DNA of 64,000 nucleotides from assembly GCF_001625195.1 (NCBI RefSeq), contig NC_054389.1, forward strand, positions 9,048,520 through 9,112,519, in the 5' to 3' direction. Positions 22,187-32,290 of the stretch are shown here, in pieces. The DNA is from Drechmeria coniospora (Eukaryota > Ascomycota > Sordariomycetes > Hypocreales > Ophiocordycipitaceae). Every line of letters starts with the position of its first letter. Positions within the stretch are counted from its first letter, which is position 1. The notes beneath the pieces are model-generated. The model saw only the letters and a list, made by a program, of their open reading frames with translations. It did no database searches and was not told the origin of the DNA. The translations under genes were made by a program, and so were the position numbers.

Positions 22187-24895
22187 TCACTGACTCGGTC
22201 CATTCGGCTGCCCGGGGCCGTATACCGGCTGATTGTACTGCACGCCGGGGCTCATGCCGTACATCGGCTGGCCTTGCTGCGATCCCTGATGCACCATGAC
22301 CGGAGCTGCAGCCCGTCCCGGGCTGGGGTAGCCGTTCACGCCGGGCACAGCCTGCGGCGGGCCCGACGGTGGCATGAATTGAGGATGGCCCCCGTGGTAC
22401 ATGATCTGCGGAGCAGCCACCATGCCTTGGGGACCGGGGATGAACTGGGGTTGCATCATCATCGGGCCGCCCATCTGCCCCTGCTGTGGTGGCGCGTAGT
22501 GCGGGTTGCCAGAGTAATTGCGGTACTGTCCCATCTGGGGGTTGTTGGGGCCCATAAACATCGGCTGGCCGTACGGTACTTGCGCCGGGTACGCGACCGG
22601 AATCTGCCCCATGCGCGGGGATGCAAACGACTGCGTCGAGTTGGAGTGCATCATGCGATGGTCGTCGGTGCTGAATGGCGCGTGGGCCACGGGGCCGTGC
22701 TGCGGCGTGTGCATTTGCATCGGAGCCATGTGCGGCGACTGTCGAGGTCCCATGCCATGTGCCCCGTGCTGCAGATGGAACGGTAGCTGATGCTGGTGCG
22801 CCAAGTGTGGCACGGAATGCGGTTGGCTCGGCGTCGTAGCCGACGGGTTGGAGAAGGGCTGGCGCTCAAAGTACTCTTTGTACGTGAGATGCATCGTCGA
22901 GTCCGACTTCTCGTCGTCCTGGAGCTGGCGCCAGGTAGGAAGCGTATCATACGAAGGCCGGAGACCACCGTTGTCGTCCCAGTTGCGCCCTGGCGGCGGC
23001 GCCAGGGCCTTGACGTGGGAGAGGATGCTGCACTTTCCAGCATCCACAGCCTTGGTCTTGCGTCGGATGAGCTGGCTTGGCTGGGCCCCGGCAGAGGCGG
23101 GACTCTCGGGAACCTGGTTCGCTCCTGTGCGGGGACTCGAGCTGGCGCTGGGGTGACCGTTCGGGTTGAAGGATGGCGCAAACGGGCTGGGTCGGAATTC
23201 GTGACTGTTGGGGTTGAGTTTGGCGCCCATGTGGCCAGGCGCTCCGCTGAGCCGGCGGCCCAAGCCGGCATCCGCGTTGGTTGCAGGTCCGGCAGGCGGT
23301 GTTCGCGCGTCTTGGCCCGGTTGGTGCGGGTTGGGCGACATCGGCTGCGTGTATCGCTGCTGCTCCATGTGACGGATACGTTGGGCCAGGTTTCCCGTCT
23401 GCTGCTGGGGTGGAGCATGTTGCGGGCCTCCACGGTTGTTCCTGTAGGGTTGAGCATGATACGGCTGTGGCGGATAGTGCTGCCGGGGACCTGCATGCCT
23501 GTTGTTTGCGTTTGATGGGCCGGCCGTCGGTGGAGCGTTGGGTCCTCGAGTGCTCGCTCGGTCGGTGGCGTTGGCAGCAGTAGCCTGCTCCGCAGGCTTC
23601 GACACAGCATCCTTGACAGTTTGAGGCTTGTCCTTGGTCACAGTATCTACCTTGGTCTGTTTCATGACCTCGGCATCTTTTATGGCTTTCTCCTGGATCT
23701 CCTTTTGTTTGACGGGGTCCTTGGCTATTATCGATACCAGGTCGGATGGGACCGGTGTGGAAAGTTTGAACGAGTTGGCGAACTCCTTCAGCTCCGTCAA
23801 TTTGACCTCTTTGTCCGCTCGGGCCTTGCTGGTGCGGACTTTCTCGGCATTGAGCCTTTGCAACGTAGCAAAAGATTTGAACGAGTTGAGAACGTCGCGC
23901 TCCACCGTCGCCGTGGCGTTTGGGGTCTCTTCTTTGACTGCGGACGACGCATTGCGATCAGGCGGAGCAGCAGAGGCGGGACCAGAGGCGGCAGCTTTGT
24001 CTGCCGACTTGTCTGCCTGATTCGCCTCTGGGGTCTTCGACGCTCGTGCAGGGTTCGAGTCGGCCATCTTTGTGTCCGTAGGCTTGGCTTGTGTCGCCTG
24101 CTGACTATCTGGCTTTTGCCAGACCCCGTTCTTGCCCGTGTTGGAGGCAGCAGAATGGTGCTGGTCCGGCGCAGGCGACTGTCTCTTGGACGGAGCCTTG
24201 ATTTGCGACGAGATGATTGCCGGATCAACGGGGGCGCCCTTGACGGTAGATTGACCAGTCGGTGCTCTCTTAGCCGGGGGCATGTATTTGTTCTCCCGAC
24301 CACCAGCGAGAGGCTGCACGTCATGTCGCCGAACACCGCTGTACCTGTAGAGAAAATCAGTCAGAGCGGTCACGATCTGTGGGGACGAAAGTACGCACTT
24401 TTCTTCCTCATTCTCGCCACCGGGGCCAGCTGTGCCAACAAAGTCCATGATTCGCTCCTCGGCAACGTGAGAAGTCGCTGGCGCACTTCGCTCAATTTCT
24501 CTGACCTTCTTCTCCGCCGCAGCAATTCTTTCCATGTACTGTGGGTGGTTCTTGTTTATGGCAGTGGTATAGATGCTCTCGTCGTAGTCCGTCTTCAAGC
24601 CGAAAAGCCTCTCGTTCTCGGCAAATTGGTCCCATGGACCTTTGCTGGCGGAAGCCTCCAAGCTGCCATCAGCGCCATCGGTAGAGTCGGGGACCCATGG
24701 CTGCAGTGTTCGTTCGCTGCCGAAGCGACTGTTGGAGATGGCGGTATCGGTTCGAAATCCGTGTCGGTTTCCTGCATCTCTTGCATTAGCACTGGCTGGA
24801 TTGTGGGGGAATAAGGAGTTCATGCCGTTCTGATTCCGGCCTTCGATCTTGGAAGCACCTCCGCTCGACATGCCTTCCTTCTTCGGAGCAGGCAT
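22187..24895 (-). CDS. PBP1: Pbp1/ataxin-2-like RNA-binding protein lacking the Lsm domain
   Basis: Pbp1 binds Pab1 and regulates poly(A) tails, stress granules and TORC1. The 884-residue model has exons 24399-24895 and 24344-22187 with a 54-bp intron (GTGCGT...CTACAG). The intron length is a multiple of three, so unspliced RNA stays open. The LsmAD domain is clear at about residues 45-170: GFRTDTAIS, RTLQPWVPD, GPWDQFAENERLFGLKTDYDE, YTTAINKNHPQY, AEERIMDF and YSGVRRHD. It is followed by RENKYMPPAKRAP and a conserved GAPVDPAIISSQIKAP. The rest is low-complexity Pro/Gln/Gly/Met-rich sequence with a PAM2-like region near KLNPNSHEFRPSPFAPSFNP. The ataxin-2 N-terminal Lsm domain expected before GFRTDTAIS is absent: only about 48 residues precede it. 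Start at MPAPKKEG is the first ATG. Confidence 0.9.
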   Translation of the reverse strand: MPAPKKEGMSSGGASKIEGRNQNGMNSLFPHNPASANARDAGNRHGFRTDTAISNSRFGSERTLQPWVPDSTDGADGSLEASASKGPWDQFAENERLFGLKTDYDESIYTTAINKNHPQYMERIAAAEKKVREIERSAPATSHVAEERIMDFVGTAGPGGENEEEKCVLSSPQIVTALTDFLYRYSGVRRHDVQPLAGGRENKYMPPAKRAPTGQSTVKGAPVDPAIISSQIKAPSKRQSPAPDQHHSAASNTGKNGVWQKPDSQQATQAKPTDTKMADSNPARASKTPEANQADKSADKAAASGPASAAPPDRNASSAVKEETPNATATVERDVLNSFKSFATLQRLNAEKVRTSKARADKEVKLTELKEFANSFKLSTPVPSDLVSIIAKDPVKQKEIQEKAIKDAEVMKQTKVDTVTKDKPQTVKDAVSKPAEQATAANATDRASTRGPNAPPTAGPSNANNRHAGPRQHYPPQPYHAQPYRNNRGGPQHAPPQQQTGNLAQRIRHMEQQRYTQPMSPNPHQPGQDARTPPAGPATNADAGLGRRLSGAPGHMGAKLNPNSHEFRPSPFAPSFNPNGHPSASSSPRTGANQVPESPASAGAQPSQLIRRKTKAVDAGKCSILSHVKALAPPPGRNWDDNGGLRPSYDTLPTWRQLQDDEKSDSTMHLTYKEYFERQPFSNPSATTPSQPHSVPHLAHQHQLPFHLQHGAHGMGPRQSPHMAPMQMHTPQHGPVAHAPFSTDDHRMMHSNSTQSFASPRMGQIPVAYPAQVPYGQPMFMGPNNPQMGQYRNYSGNPHYAPPQQGQMGGPMMMQPQFIPGPQGMVAAPQIMYHGGHPQFMPPSGPPQAVPGVNGYPSPGRAAAPVMVHQGSQQGQPMYGMSPGVQYNQPVYGPGQPNGPSQ

Positions 24896-26855
24896 GATGA
24901 ATCAATGACCTCTGTTACCGGCAAGCTAGCTTCAGAGTCTCACTGTCCAGTCACCACTTCTCGGCATCCAGGCGAGAGCCAAAACTCTGCCTTGTAAGTG
25001 TCGAGTTGGCTCTATCGGCTTCCTCTCCAAATGCAGTTGGAGCCGTTTATTATTCTCCTAAAACCCTCTGGCTATCTGTTAGCCTCGAGACTGGCAAGAA
25101 ATGGGCGAGGTGACAGATTGCCGCTACCGCGAGTGGAAGTGCGTGGACTCGAACACCTCCGCTCCGCAAGACAGCAGAGAAGATGACAGCAGAGAAGATG
25201 ACAGCAGAGAAGATGCCGCAAAGGTTGGATGCGATGTTTCGCGGAATGAAGGAATAACGAAAAGAAACCGAGCCGACCTAAGTGGTTGTTACGAACCTTG
25301 CGACGATGACCAACAACTCGTGTCGCTCGAACGAACGAGAGCAATGTGTGTTGGTCAGGCTCCTTGGAAGTATGCGGAGGCTTGGGTGCAGACGAGTCCT
25401 CGATGTCCTTAATAAATAAAGCAGTCAGAAAAGGGTCCAGGAAGCTTGGTTGCATGTATTGCAGTCGTATGGTCGTGATCAAGACAGGTCCAAGCTCGGT
25501 GCGATCGAATAGGAGAACACTAAGAGAACACTTGCGGATCCACAGAACCAGACGCCTGCTGCAGGATCAAGGGGGTTATCGGAGGACGTACCTAAGGGCA
25601 AAGCGAGAGACAGTAACAGAGGGGTACGGATCTCCGGTGTGTCGTCCAACTCGACGTTGGTACGATTGCCTCGCAATGGGCCAAAAAGGTATGGGGAGAT
25701 GGAGATTGAAGGCGGGAAAGGGAGACGTGGTTCGTGAGTGGAGTTGGAGATGAGGCTTTGTTTTCCACAACCCTGTCGCTCTTGCCAAACTAGCAACAAA
25801 GAAGTTGTTGTGGGCCACTAGCCAGCTTGGTGGGCACACGGGAAAGAGGTACGGGGCGACAGGCGTGGGAGTACCTGCAGTACAGTGCAAATTTAAGTCC
25901 TGCACGCACAGTTCCTCGACCGCGCTGGTCGCATCAGCACTTCCCAGGTGGGGGACAAAATTATGAGTGCACAAAGGAAATGCAGGCCTTTCAAGGTGAA
26001 ATTATGGAAAGATTATTTGATACTCCAGCCACTGGTGCTGTCTCATTTTTGTCAGCAGCTTGCCAGCACACCATTTCGAGCGCCGCCACACTATTCCAGC
26101 CGGAATGGCGCCCGACTCGAGGTGTTACACAGTTTCAGTGTTTGGCGCACTGTACATACCTCATGTACCAGGAAATGCCGCTAGAATACGGTTGGTTCAG
26201 GCCAGAGTCCTCAGCCTCGGCATACTGTACATGTACGAGCACAGTACTTCTTGTGTACAGTACAATACAAGCACTAAGGCCCACAGCAGAGTCACTGCAA
26301 TGTAGGCACACCTACATACTAGGTAAAGTATCCGTGTTCTTTCGCTTTTACGAGTACGTAGTACGTTAGCGCTCTGCATTATCCGAGCAGTTGGACGCGA
26401 CGCTGCTTACAACTATCAGCTTCATCGTCTTGAGGTCTTGGGCGTCAGCAATGGCGCAGCTGTCGCAGCGGAAGTGGAGGCTGTCGGCGGTTTCGGGTTG
26501 GTAATACGAAATCTCACCGTCGTCCTTCCTGTTCGAACTGTACTGGTACACATTTCATCCTCTATGATGGGAAATTCGCTGTGTCCCTTGCCGTGCCATC
26601 ATTCACTGCCATGACCATGGCGGGGCGCTTGGGCAATAGATTGGTCACCATCACAGCACTCTTGCTCTCGCCTGGGTCAAATTGGCTATCTGCTGCATGA
26701 ATGAAAGGTTGCGTTGGAGAACACGTGGAAAGGGGAAGGGAACGTAGAGTGAATGAGGGGGGGCTTCTACTCCGTTTATTCACGAACACATCATCCACAG
26801 CTCTAGACGACTTCGATTTGTTGGTACAAGTTCCATACGCCCTTATCAACCTCAA
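24896..26855. other. 2-kb spacer between PBP1 and QCR2
   Basis: The left end holds the PBP1 promoter. Three exact copies of the 15-mer GACAGCAGAGAAGAT lie at 25170-25214, and a small GTAC-rich patch lies at 26220-26365. Two short minus-strand frames just downstream of QCR2 (26562-26855 and 26366-26551) look moderately protein-like but match no family and were not accepted as a gene. Confidence 0.5.
25170..25214 (+). repeat. Three tandem copies of a 15-bp unit
   Basis: The unit GACAGCAGAGAAGAT occurs three times head to tail without mismatch. It lies in non-coding sequence upstream of PBP1. Confidence 0.9.
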
Positions 26856-28398
26856 CTACACCCGCAGACCGATCTCGTCAGCATACGGCAGCACAAACAG
26901 GTCACCGACAGTCGAGACAGTAGCCTTTCCATCCAAGAGAGCCTTGGCGGTCTAAACAGAAAGTTAGCAACCACTGGTTTGCATAAGGAACGGGCGTAGA
27001 GAAGGAGGCCTTACAGTCTTCAGCTTTTCGGCAGTGACGGAGTCAATGCCCTTGGCCAGAGCAGTGAGATCGGACAGGTTTCCGTTGCTGACAAGGGATG
27101 ATCCGGCAAGGAGCATGCTGGGTCCACGCAGTTGCGAATGCTCCAACGCCTCAAACTTGGCGTTGGCAATTGCCCTGGTGACATCGTCTTTGGTAACTGA
27201 GCCATCGGCCACGCGCTTCAGGGCCTCGGCAGTGTCCTCGGCAGCCTTGCGGACGGAGGCGGCAGGGCCGGAGATTTGAACGGCGAGGAGGCCAGCGTCA
27301 GAGTAGGCCAGGTTGGAGGAGGAGATGGAGAGGCCAGCAGATCCAGCGGTGGCCTTGGAGACCAGGCTGAAGCCTGGAGACCACTTGATGGTAGGTTTGC
27401 CGCCCAAGAGGGACGCAAGGACGGCAATCTCGGGCTTCGAGCCCTTGCTGTCGGAGCCGGGGAAGGCGATTACCATCGAGTTTCCACCGGCATGGTTCGT
27501 CCGCTGCTCACCGCCATGATACTTGGACGTCTCGATCTTGAGGCTCTGGCCACTCTGCGATGTAGCCGGGACATCCTTGAAGAACTGACCGAGCCACTTC
27601 GAAAGGGACTCGGAAGAGGCACCATCAGCCACGACGGCAATGTTGGGTCTCGCATAGACGACGTCGGCGTAGCTGGCAATGTACTCCTCGTTCAGGTACT
27701 TCTGATAGGGGGTCGACAACGAAGGATAGACAGGGGCACCGAGACCGGTATGGAAAGCGACGGCGTGGGCATTGTCGAGGGCCAGAGCCTGAACGTCGGC
27801 GTTGGCGGCGGCCTGCTTGAGCTGCAGAACCCTCTCGACCTCCTCGTGAAATTCATGAGCTGCATGAACGTCAGTGGCACTCCTTGCTTGTATCGCAACG
27901 GCGATGCTCACTCGTATACTTCGTCATGGACACCACCTCGGCCAACAGCTCGGTAAAGTACGGCAGGTCCTCACGGAGAAAGCTGGCCTCGAGAACGAGA
28001 GCCTCTCGGGTATGCGACGCCGACAATTGACCGCCAAGAAGCTCAGATTCGCGCGTAATACGCAGGGCGGATCGTCGTTGGGTGTTCTACGCCGGTTCGG
28101 ATTAGCGCACGGGTCGCCTCAAGGTGAGCGGTTGACCTGCCTTGAAGGCAAACTCCTCAAGACCGATGGTCAGGCCAGGCAGCGGCTGGAAGCGGGTACC
28201 GGCTTTGGCCACAATGGCAAGCTTCGTCGTAGGGCCATGGGTGTCTCGGGAAGCAACCTTGAGGCCAGAGACGTCCGAGGTCTCGAAGGCACCTGTGGAA
28301 GCAACGGCAGCGAAGCCACGGCGCTGCAGGGACTGGACGCTGCAGGGTCGCCGAGCGGCTTGCTGGGCAGTTCTCGCAAAGGAGGTTCTCGGGATCAT
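26856..28398 (-). CDS. QCR2: Cytochrome bc1 complex core subunit 2 (Qcr2), mitochondrial
   Basis: Core subunit of respiratory complex III in the inner mitochondrial membrane; an inactive member of the M16 metallopeptidase fold. The 457-residue model has exons 28141-28398, 28086-27912, 27859-27015 and 26951-26856. The N-terminus MIPRTSFARTAQQAARRP is a basic amphipathic presequence. Then come KLAIVAKAGTRFQP, LEEFAFKNTQRRSALRI, ESELLGGQLSAS, the HEFHEEVERVLQL helix, and the C-terminal VGDLFVLPYADEIGLRV. The first intron (28087-28140) starts AAG|GCAGGT and so looks like a GC-AG intron; no GT donor gives the conserved joined sequence. The zinc motif of active M16 enzymes is absent, as normal for this subunit. 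Confidence 0.95.
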
Positions 28399-29084
28399 TG
28401 TCGAGGATGGTGACGTAGACGATTGTCGGTCCTTCGGCCGTCGTGTGAAGCAATTGGTCTCTGCAGTCGTGCCTCGTCAAACCAGCTCCCCTAATTTTCA
28501 GGCTTCGGTCATCCTGGAGGCATAATCACGTGATTTCTGATTGGCTGGAGGCCGAAGGTGCAAGTACATGTACATGAACTTTCTCAGGTCGACATCGGGT
28601 ATCTCGACGAACCATGGAACAGGAAAATGTACTCCGTACTCCGCAAGTACTTGGTAATATAGGGAAAAGTACCGTACAGTAAGTACTGCACATGCTCCTC
28701 GTACGCCTACTCTTAAGTACCAGTACTCCGTACAGTAATACAAGTATCCATCAAGAAGTAGTTGTACTTGTACATGTACTCCTACACTTTCCTGTAGCAT
28801 TATTTACTTTGCAGTACGGAGTACGGAGTACGGAGGAAGAAGTACTTCTTTTGCAAGCTCTTGACACCACCACAAAATTTCTATCAAGGCGCTAAGGTGG
28901 GATTTCACTATTGTCGATTTCGCCAACGGATTCCTCAGTCTATTCGTCGCTGCGCCTCGCAACAACATCCGCATCTTTTTCCCTTAATCAAGGGACCATC
29001 CATTTCTCTTTCGACGTTCAATGACGGCCCGGTAGTATTTGTGGAAGCTCTAGAGATAGTGAGAGGATCTCTAGGAGCATTGCA
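28399..29084. repeat. Spacer between QCR2 and RPC82 with a GTAC repeat cluster
   Basis: The two genes are divergent, so this 690-bp gap carries both promoters. Bases 28620-28850 are dense in TACTCCGTAC/GTACGGAGTA words, including three overlapping GTACGGA copies at about 28813-28835. No gene is seen. Confidence 0.65.
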
Positions 29085-31184
29085 ATGCTTGTTGTCAGTC
29101 ACACTTAAACTGCCCAGCCGGCGATGTTGCTAACCTGCAGGCGGCCCAGACCAAACATGCCGCCGAGCTTTGTGCTCTCCTAGTCAATGACCTCTTTGGA
29201 GAGCTTCCTTCGGTGCGTTCTGTCGCACTCTGTGACCCGGCAGCACCGTGTCTCTCCCTCGTGCACGACGCTGATTTCAAGGCTCTAAACAGCGAATCTT
29301 GGTGGCGCTCTTCACCAAAGGGCGTTCCAATATCACACAGCTGGCGCGACATACGTCTCTCGATCCAAGAATTCTACGAAACGGCCTTGGCGTCTTGGCC
29401 CAGCACAACCTTCTCTACCACTACACCGACCCGGACACGAATGTTACTAGCTACGAAGCCAACCCCGACTCCTGCTACAACCTCGTCCGATCTGGGAAGA
29501 TCGCCGAGGTCATCGACAGCCAGTATGGAACTGCAGAGCGCAATCTAGTCCAGACTCTTATCATGTTGGGCAACGCTAGAGTCGCAGACCTCACCCACGC
29601 ATTCACATCACGAACGACCAGGCCGACAAACGGGACGCATGATCCCAACTCGGGCTTGATCGAGTCTGAAGATTACTTGAATACGGTACTGTCTCGTCTG
29701 ATACAAGCCGAGATTGTGGAAACGGTTCGGCTTGATAGCTTTCGAAGCCTCGCAGAGGTGTATCGCGAGATGGATGCAGACGTCAACAGGACAGCGCCCG
29801 GAGAAAAGGCGACGAAAAATAAGGTGGAGAACCATGCTCTCCTTGTGGACCGCTTTCGAGACTTTCGGGATCAGAGCAAGTCATTGAAACGCCAGCTTGA
29901 CCGATTCAACGGCCCGGTATCCAAGCGAAGAAAGCTTCAAAACGGCGCCTCGCATGCTGATTCGTTTTCGGACAGCGCGCCGCTCGACGTAAGAGTACCC
30001 TGCCGGCGTTGCATCAACCTCCTGCTGATTCATTCTAGCCCAACATCATCGTTCGGGTCAACTACGAGAAGTGTTTGGTCCAGCTACGAAACCAGCGACT
30101 AGCGGAATTTGCCGCCGACGCGCTCGGCGAGGTCACGGGGCAAGTCTACCGCGCTCTGCTGGAGATGTTGACGACCCAGCTCTCAAGATGCCAGCCAGAT
30201 CCGCTGATCGGCGACCAAACCGGTGGTCAACAGCAGGTGGCGGTGACGTCGGTCGAGATCCTGGAGCACCTTGATGAAATCGTCGAGGTCCAGAACGGCA
30301 TTGGCAAGGCACCGAAGGAGAAGATCGACTTTCAGAGCGCGGAAAAGGTCAAGGCTACGCCCCTCGACTACGAAAGCGATTCGGACGATTCAGACAGCGC
30401 GCAGGCCCCTCCGAGGAGAGGGCCGGCCACCGTCCATGACGAGTCCGAGTCAGACGACGAGGTTGTCGAGCGAGCCCAGCCACGAACCGCACAACAGGCC
30501 AATGGCGTGGCGCGATCGAGGGTGAAGTTTGAAGACGAAGAGTCTCATGGCAGCCGCCTGGACCAGATGCGGCAACACTTGCTGCTGCTTGCGGAGAGCA
30601 GGCATCGTTTCGTTCGGCACTGCGGCACGCACGGGCGAGGTCAATGGACAGTCGACTTTGGTCAGCTGATGGAGAGCCTTCGCGAAGCTGAGATGGATGC
30701 ATACATTGAGCATTCCTTTGGGCGCCACGGGCTTCGGCTGACCCGAATTCTTCGCGAAAAGGGGAAGTTGGACGAGAAGATGCTGCCTTCGGCCGCTCTG
30801 ATGAAGAAGTCGGACGTGCAGGGGAAGATGCTCGCGATGCAGATGGCCGGCCTCGTGGATGTGCAGGAGGTTCCGAAAGATAACAGCAGGCTGGCCAATC
30901 GCACCCTTTTCTTCTGGTTTTTTGACGGCGAGCGGACGCAGTCACAACTCCTGGACGACATATACAAGGCCATGCTTCGGTGCCTGCAGACACTGCAGGT
31001 GGAGCGGCACAAGGAACGAAACATCCTTGCCTTTGTGGAGCGAAAGGACGTGAAGGGCAAGGAGGAAGAGGTGATGACGGCGGAGCATTACAACAAGTAC
31101 ACGCGGCATCTGGAGGAGCAGAAGAAGCTTCTGGGGCAGGTCATGCGGCTGGACGACATGGCTGCCATCTTCAGGGACTATTGA
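29085..31184 (+). CDS. RPC82: RNA polymerase III subunit Rpc82/RPC3
   Basis: Subunit of the Pol III initiation subcomplex Rpc82-Rpc34-Rpc31, which makes tRNA and 5S rRNA in the nucleus. The 640-residue model has exons 29085-29093, 29141-29212, 29293-29988 and 30039-31184. Recognisable parts are the N-terminal winged helix (TKHAAELCALLVNDLFGELPS, then GRSNITQLARHTSL), the middle RVNYEKCLVQLRNQRLAEFA segment, an acidic Asp/Ser linker (DYESDSDDSDS), and the C-terminal winged helices with SFGRHGLRLTRILREKGKLDEK and RTLFFWFFD. The first exon is only nine bases (ATG CTT GTT) before donor GTCAGT and acceptor CTGCAG. It is inferred from the Met-Leu-Val start expected by family pattern and is the least certain part. 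Confidence 0.93.
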
Positions 31185-32290
31185 TTGACATTGGCGCCAT
31201 GTCATGTTGTGCCTCGTTTAGATGAGCGTCAATACGAATTGCATCCTGGTCAACCTGCAGCTGTGCACTGAATAGGTAAAAATAGCTTGTTCAACTGCTC
31301 GAGTCTCCTGATATATTTTCAACGTGCCGGTTGGATTGTTTCCGAGGCCCTTCACAACGGAACCGCAGATGCGCGTCTGCCCACGTCATTATGTCACCAA
31401 CCTGGAAACATGTCTTGATGCACTCACCTGCATGGAGAATAAAATGCGCCTGGGGTCTTGCCAATTTTTTTTGCCGCTCGTGATTCTCATCATACTAGGA
31501 CCTACTCAGTACACTACGTATCTATTGGATTGTCGTATATGTAGGTATTTATGTTCTCCGATTCAGAGGATGTTCATGCACGCATACAAATATTTACAGC
31601 ACATATAGAGTAGCAGTTTAAGTACAGGTAGTAGGTATTAGGGAGTACGCTGTACGGAGTACTACTTGTATAGTAGTACGTACTTGTACAGTACAAGCTA
31701 TTCATGTACTTAAATGTACAGAGCACCGCAAGTATATTTGTACCTACAAGTACTTACTGTGAGTAGGATATTAAGTAGTAATACTCCGTACATAAGTATT
31801 CTGTTGAAGTATTGAGTGTGCCGATCAGGAGTACGTGTATTAGTCATGCAAAAGTCTGTGCCGCTGAACATCCAAGACTGTACTTACTTAGGCCGATTCA
31901 GGATTAATGACGGTGAGTGCAATAGTAATAATCTTTCGCATCCTAGATAGTGTCTTCCAGAAGGGGTAAACTCATGTCAGTGGTGCCTGGCCCACACTAT
32001 TCCACACGCCGAGATCGGTACCGTACCTGGTGAAATTTAGGGGTTGTCGATTTGTGCAGGACGTTAGCGTGTGCGGGCCACAGGAACAGACCAATTTTTG
32101 AGCAGCCCAGCCGCCTTGGCACCTTGCATTTTCAGAGCGGCCATCACCCAAGCAGGAAACGGACCAGTAGAAACCATCGAAAAAAAAACACAGGTTCAAG
32201 ATTGACAATCATCATCAGCGACATCGTCACCAACATCATCGGCAACCTCCCGACCATATCACGTTCAATTTTCCAGCTAGCATCGTCGTG
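31185..32290. repeat. Spacer between RPC82 and GGC1 with a GTAC repeat cluster
   Basis: Bases 31500-31800 carry GTACGGAGTAC, AGTACTTAC and ACAAGTAC words in an AT-richer setting. The rest should be the RPC82 3' region and GGC1 promoter. No gene is seen. Confidence 0.65.

Noticed and set aside
22181..24814. Plus-strand frames of 200-397 codons opposite PBP1
   Set aside because: These are antisense to the low-complexity Pro/Gln-rich PBP1 coding sequence, and none resembles a protein family.
26366..26855. Possible small minus-strand gene downstream of QCR2
   Set aside because: Two frames look mildly coding but no splice join or homology supports them, and they fit a QCR2 3' untranslated region equally well.
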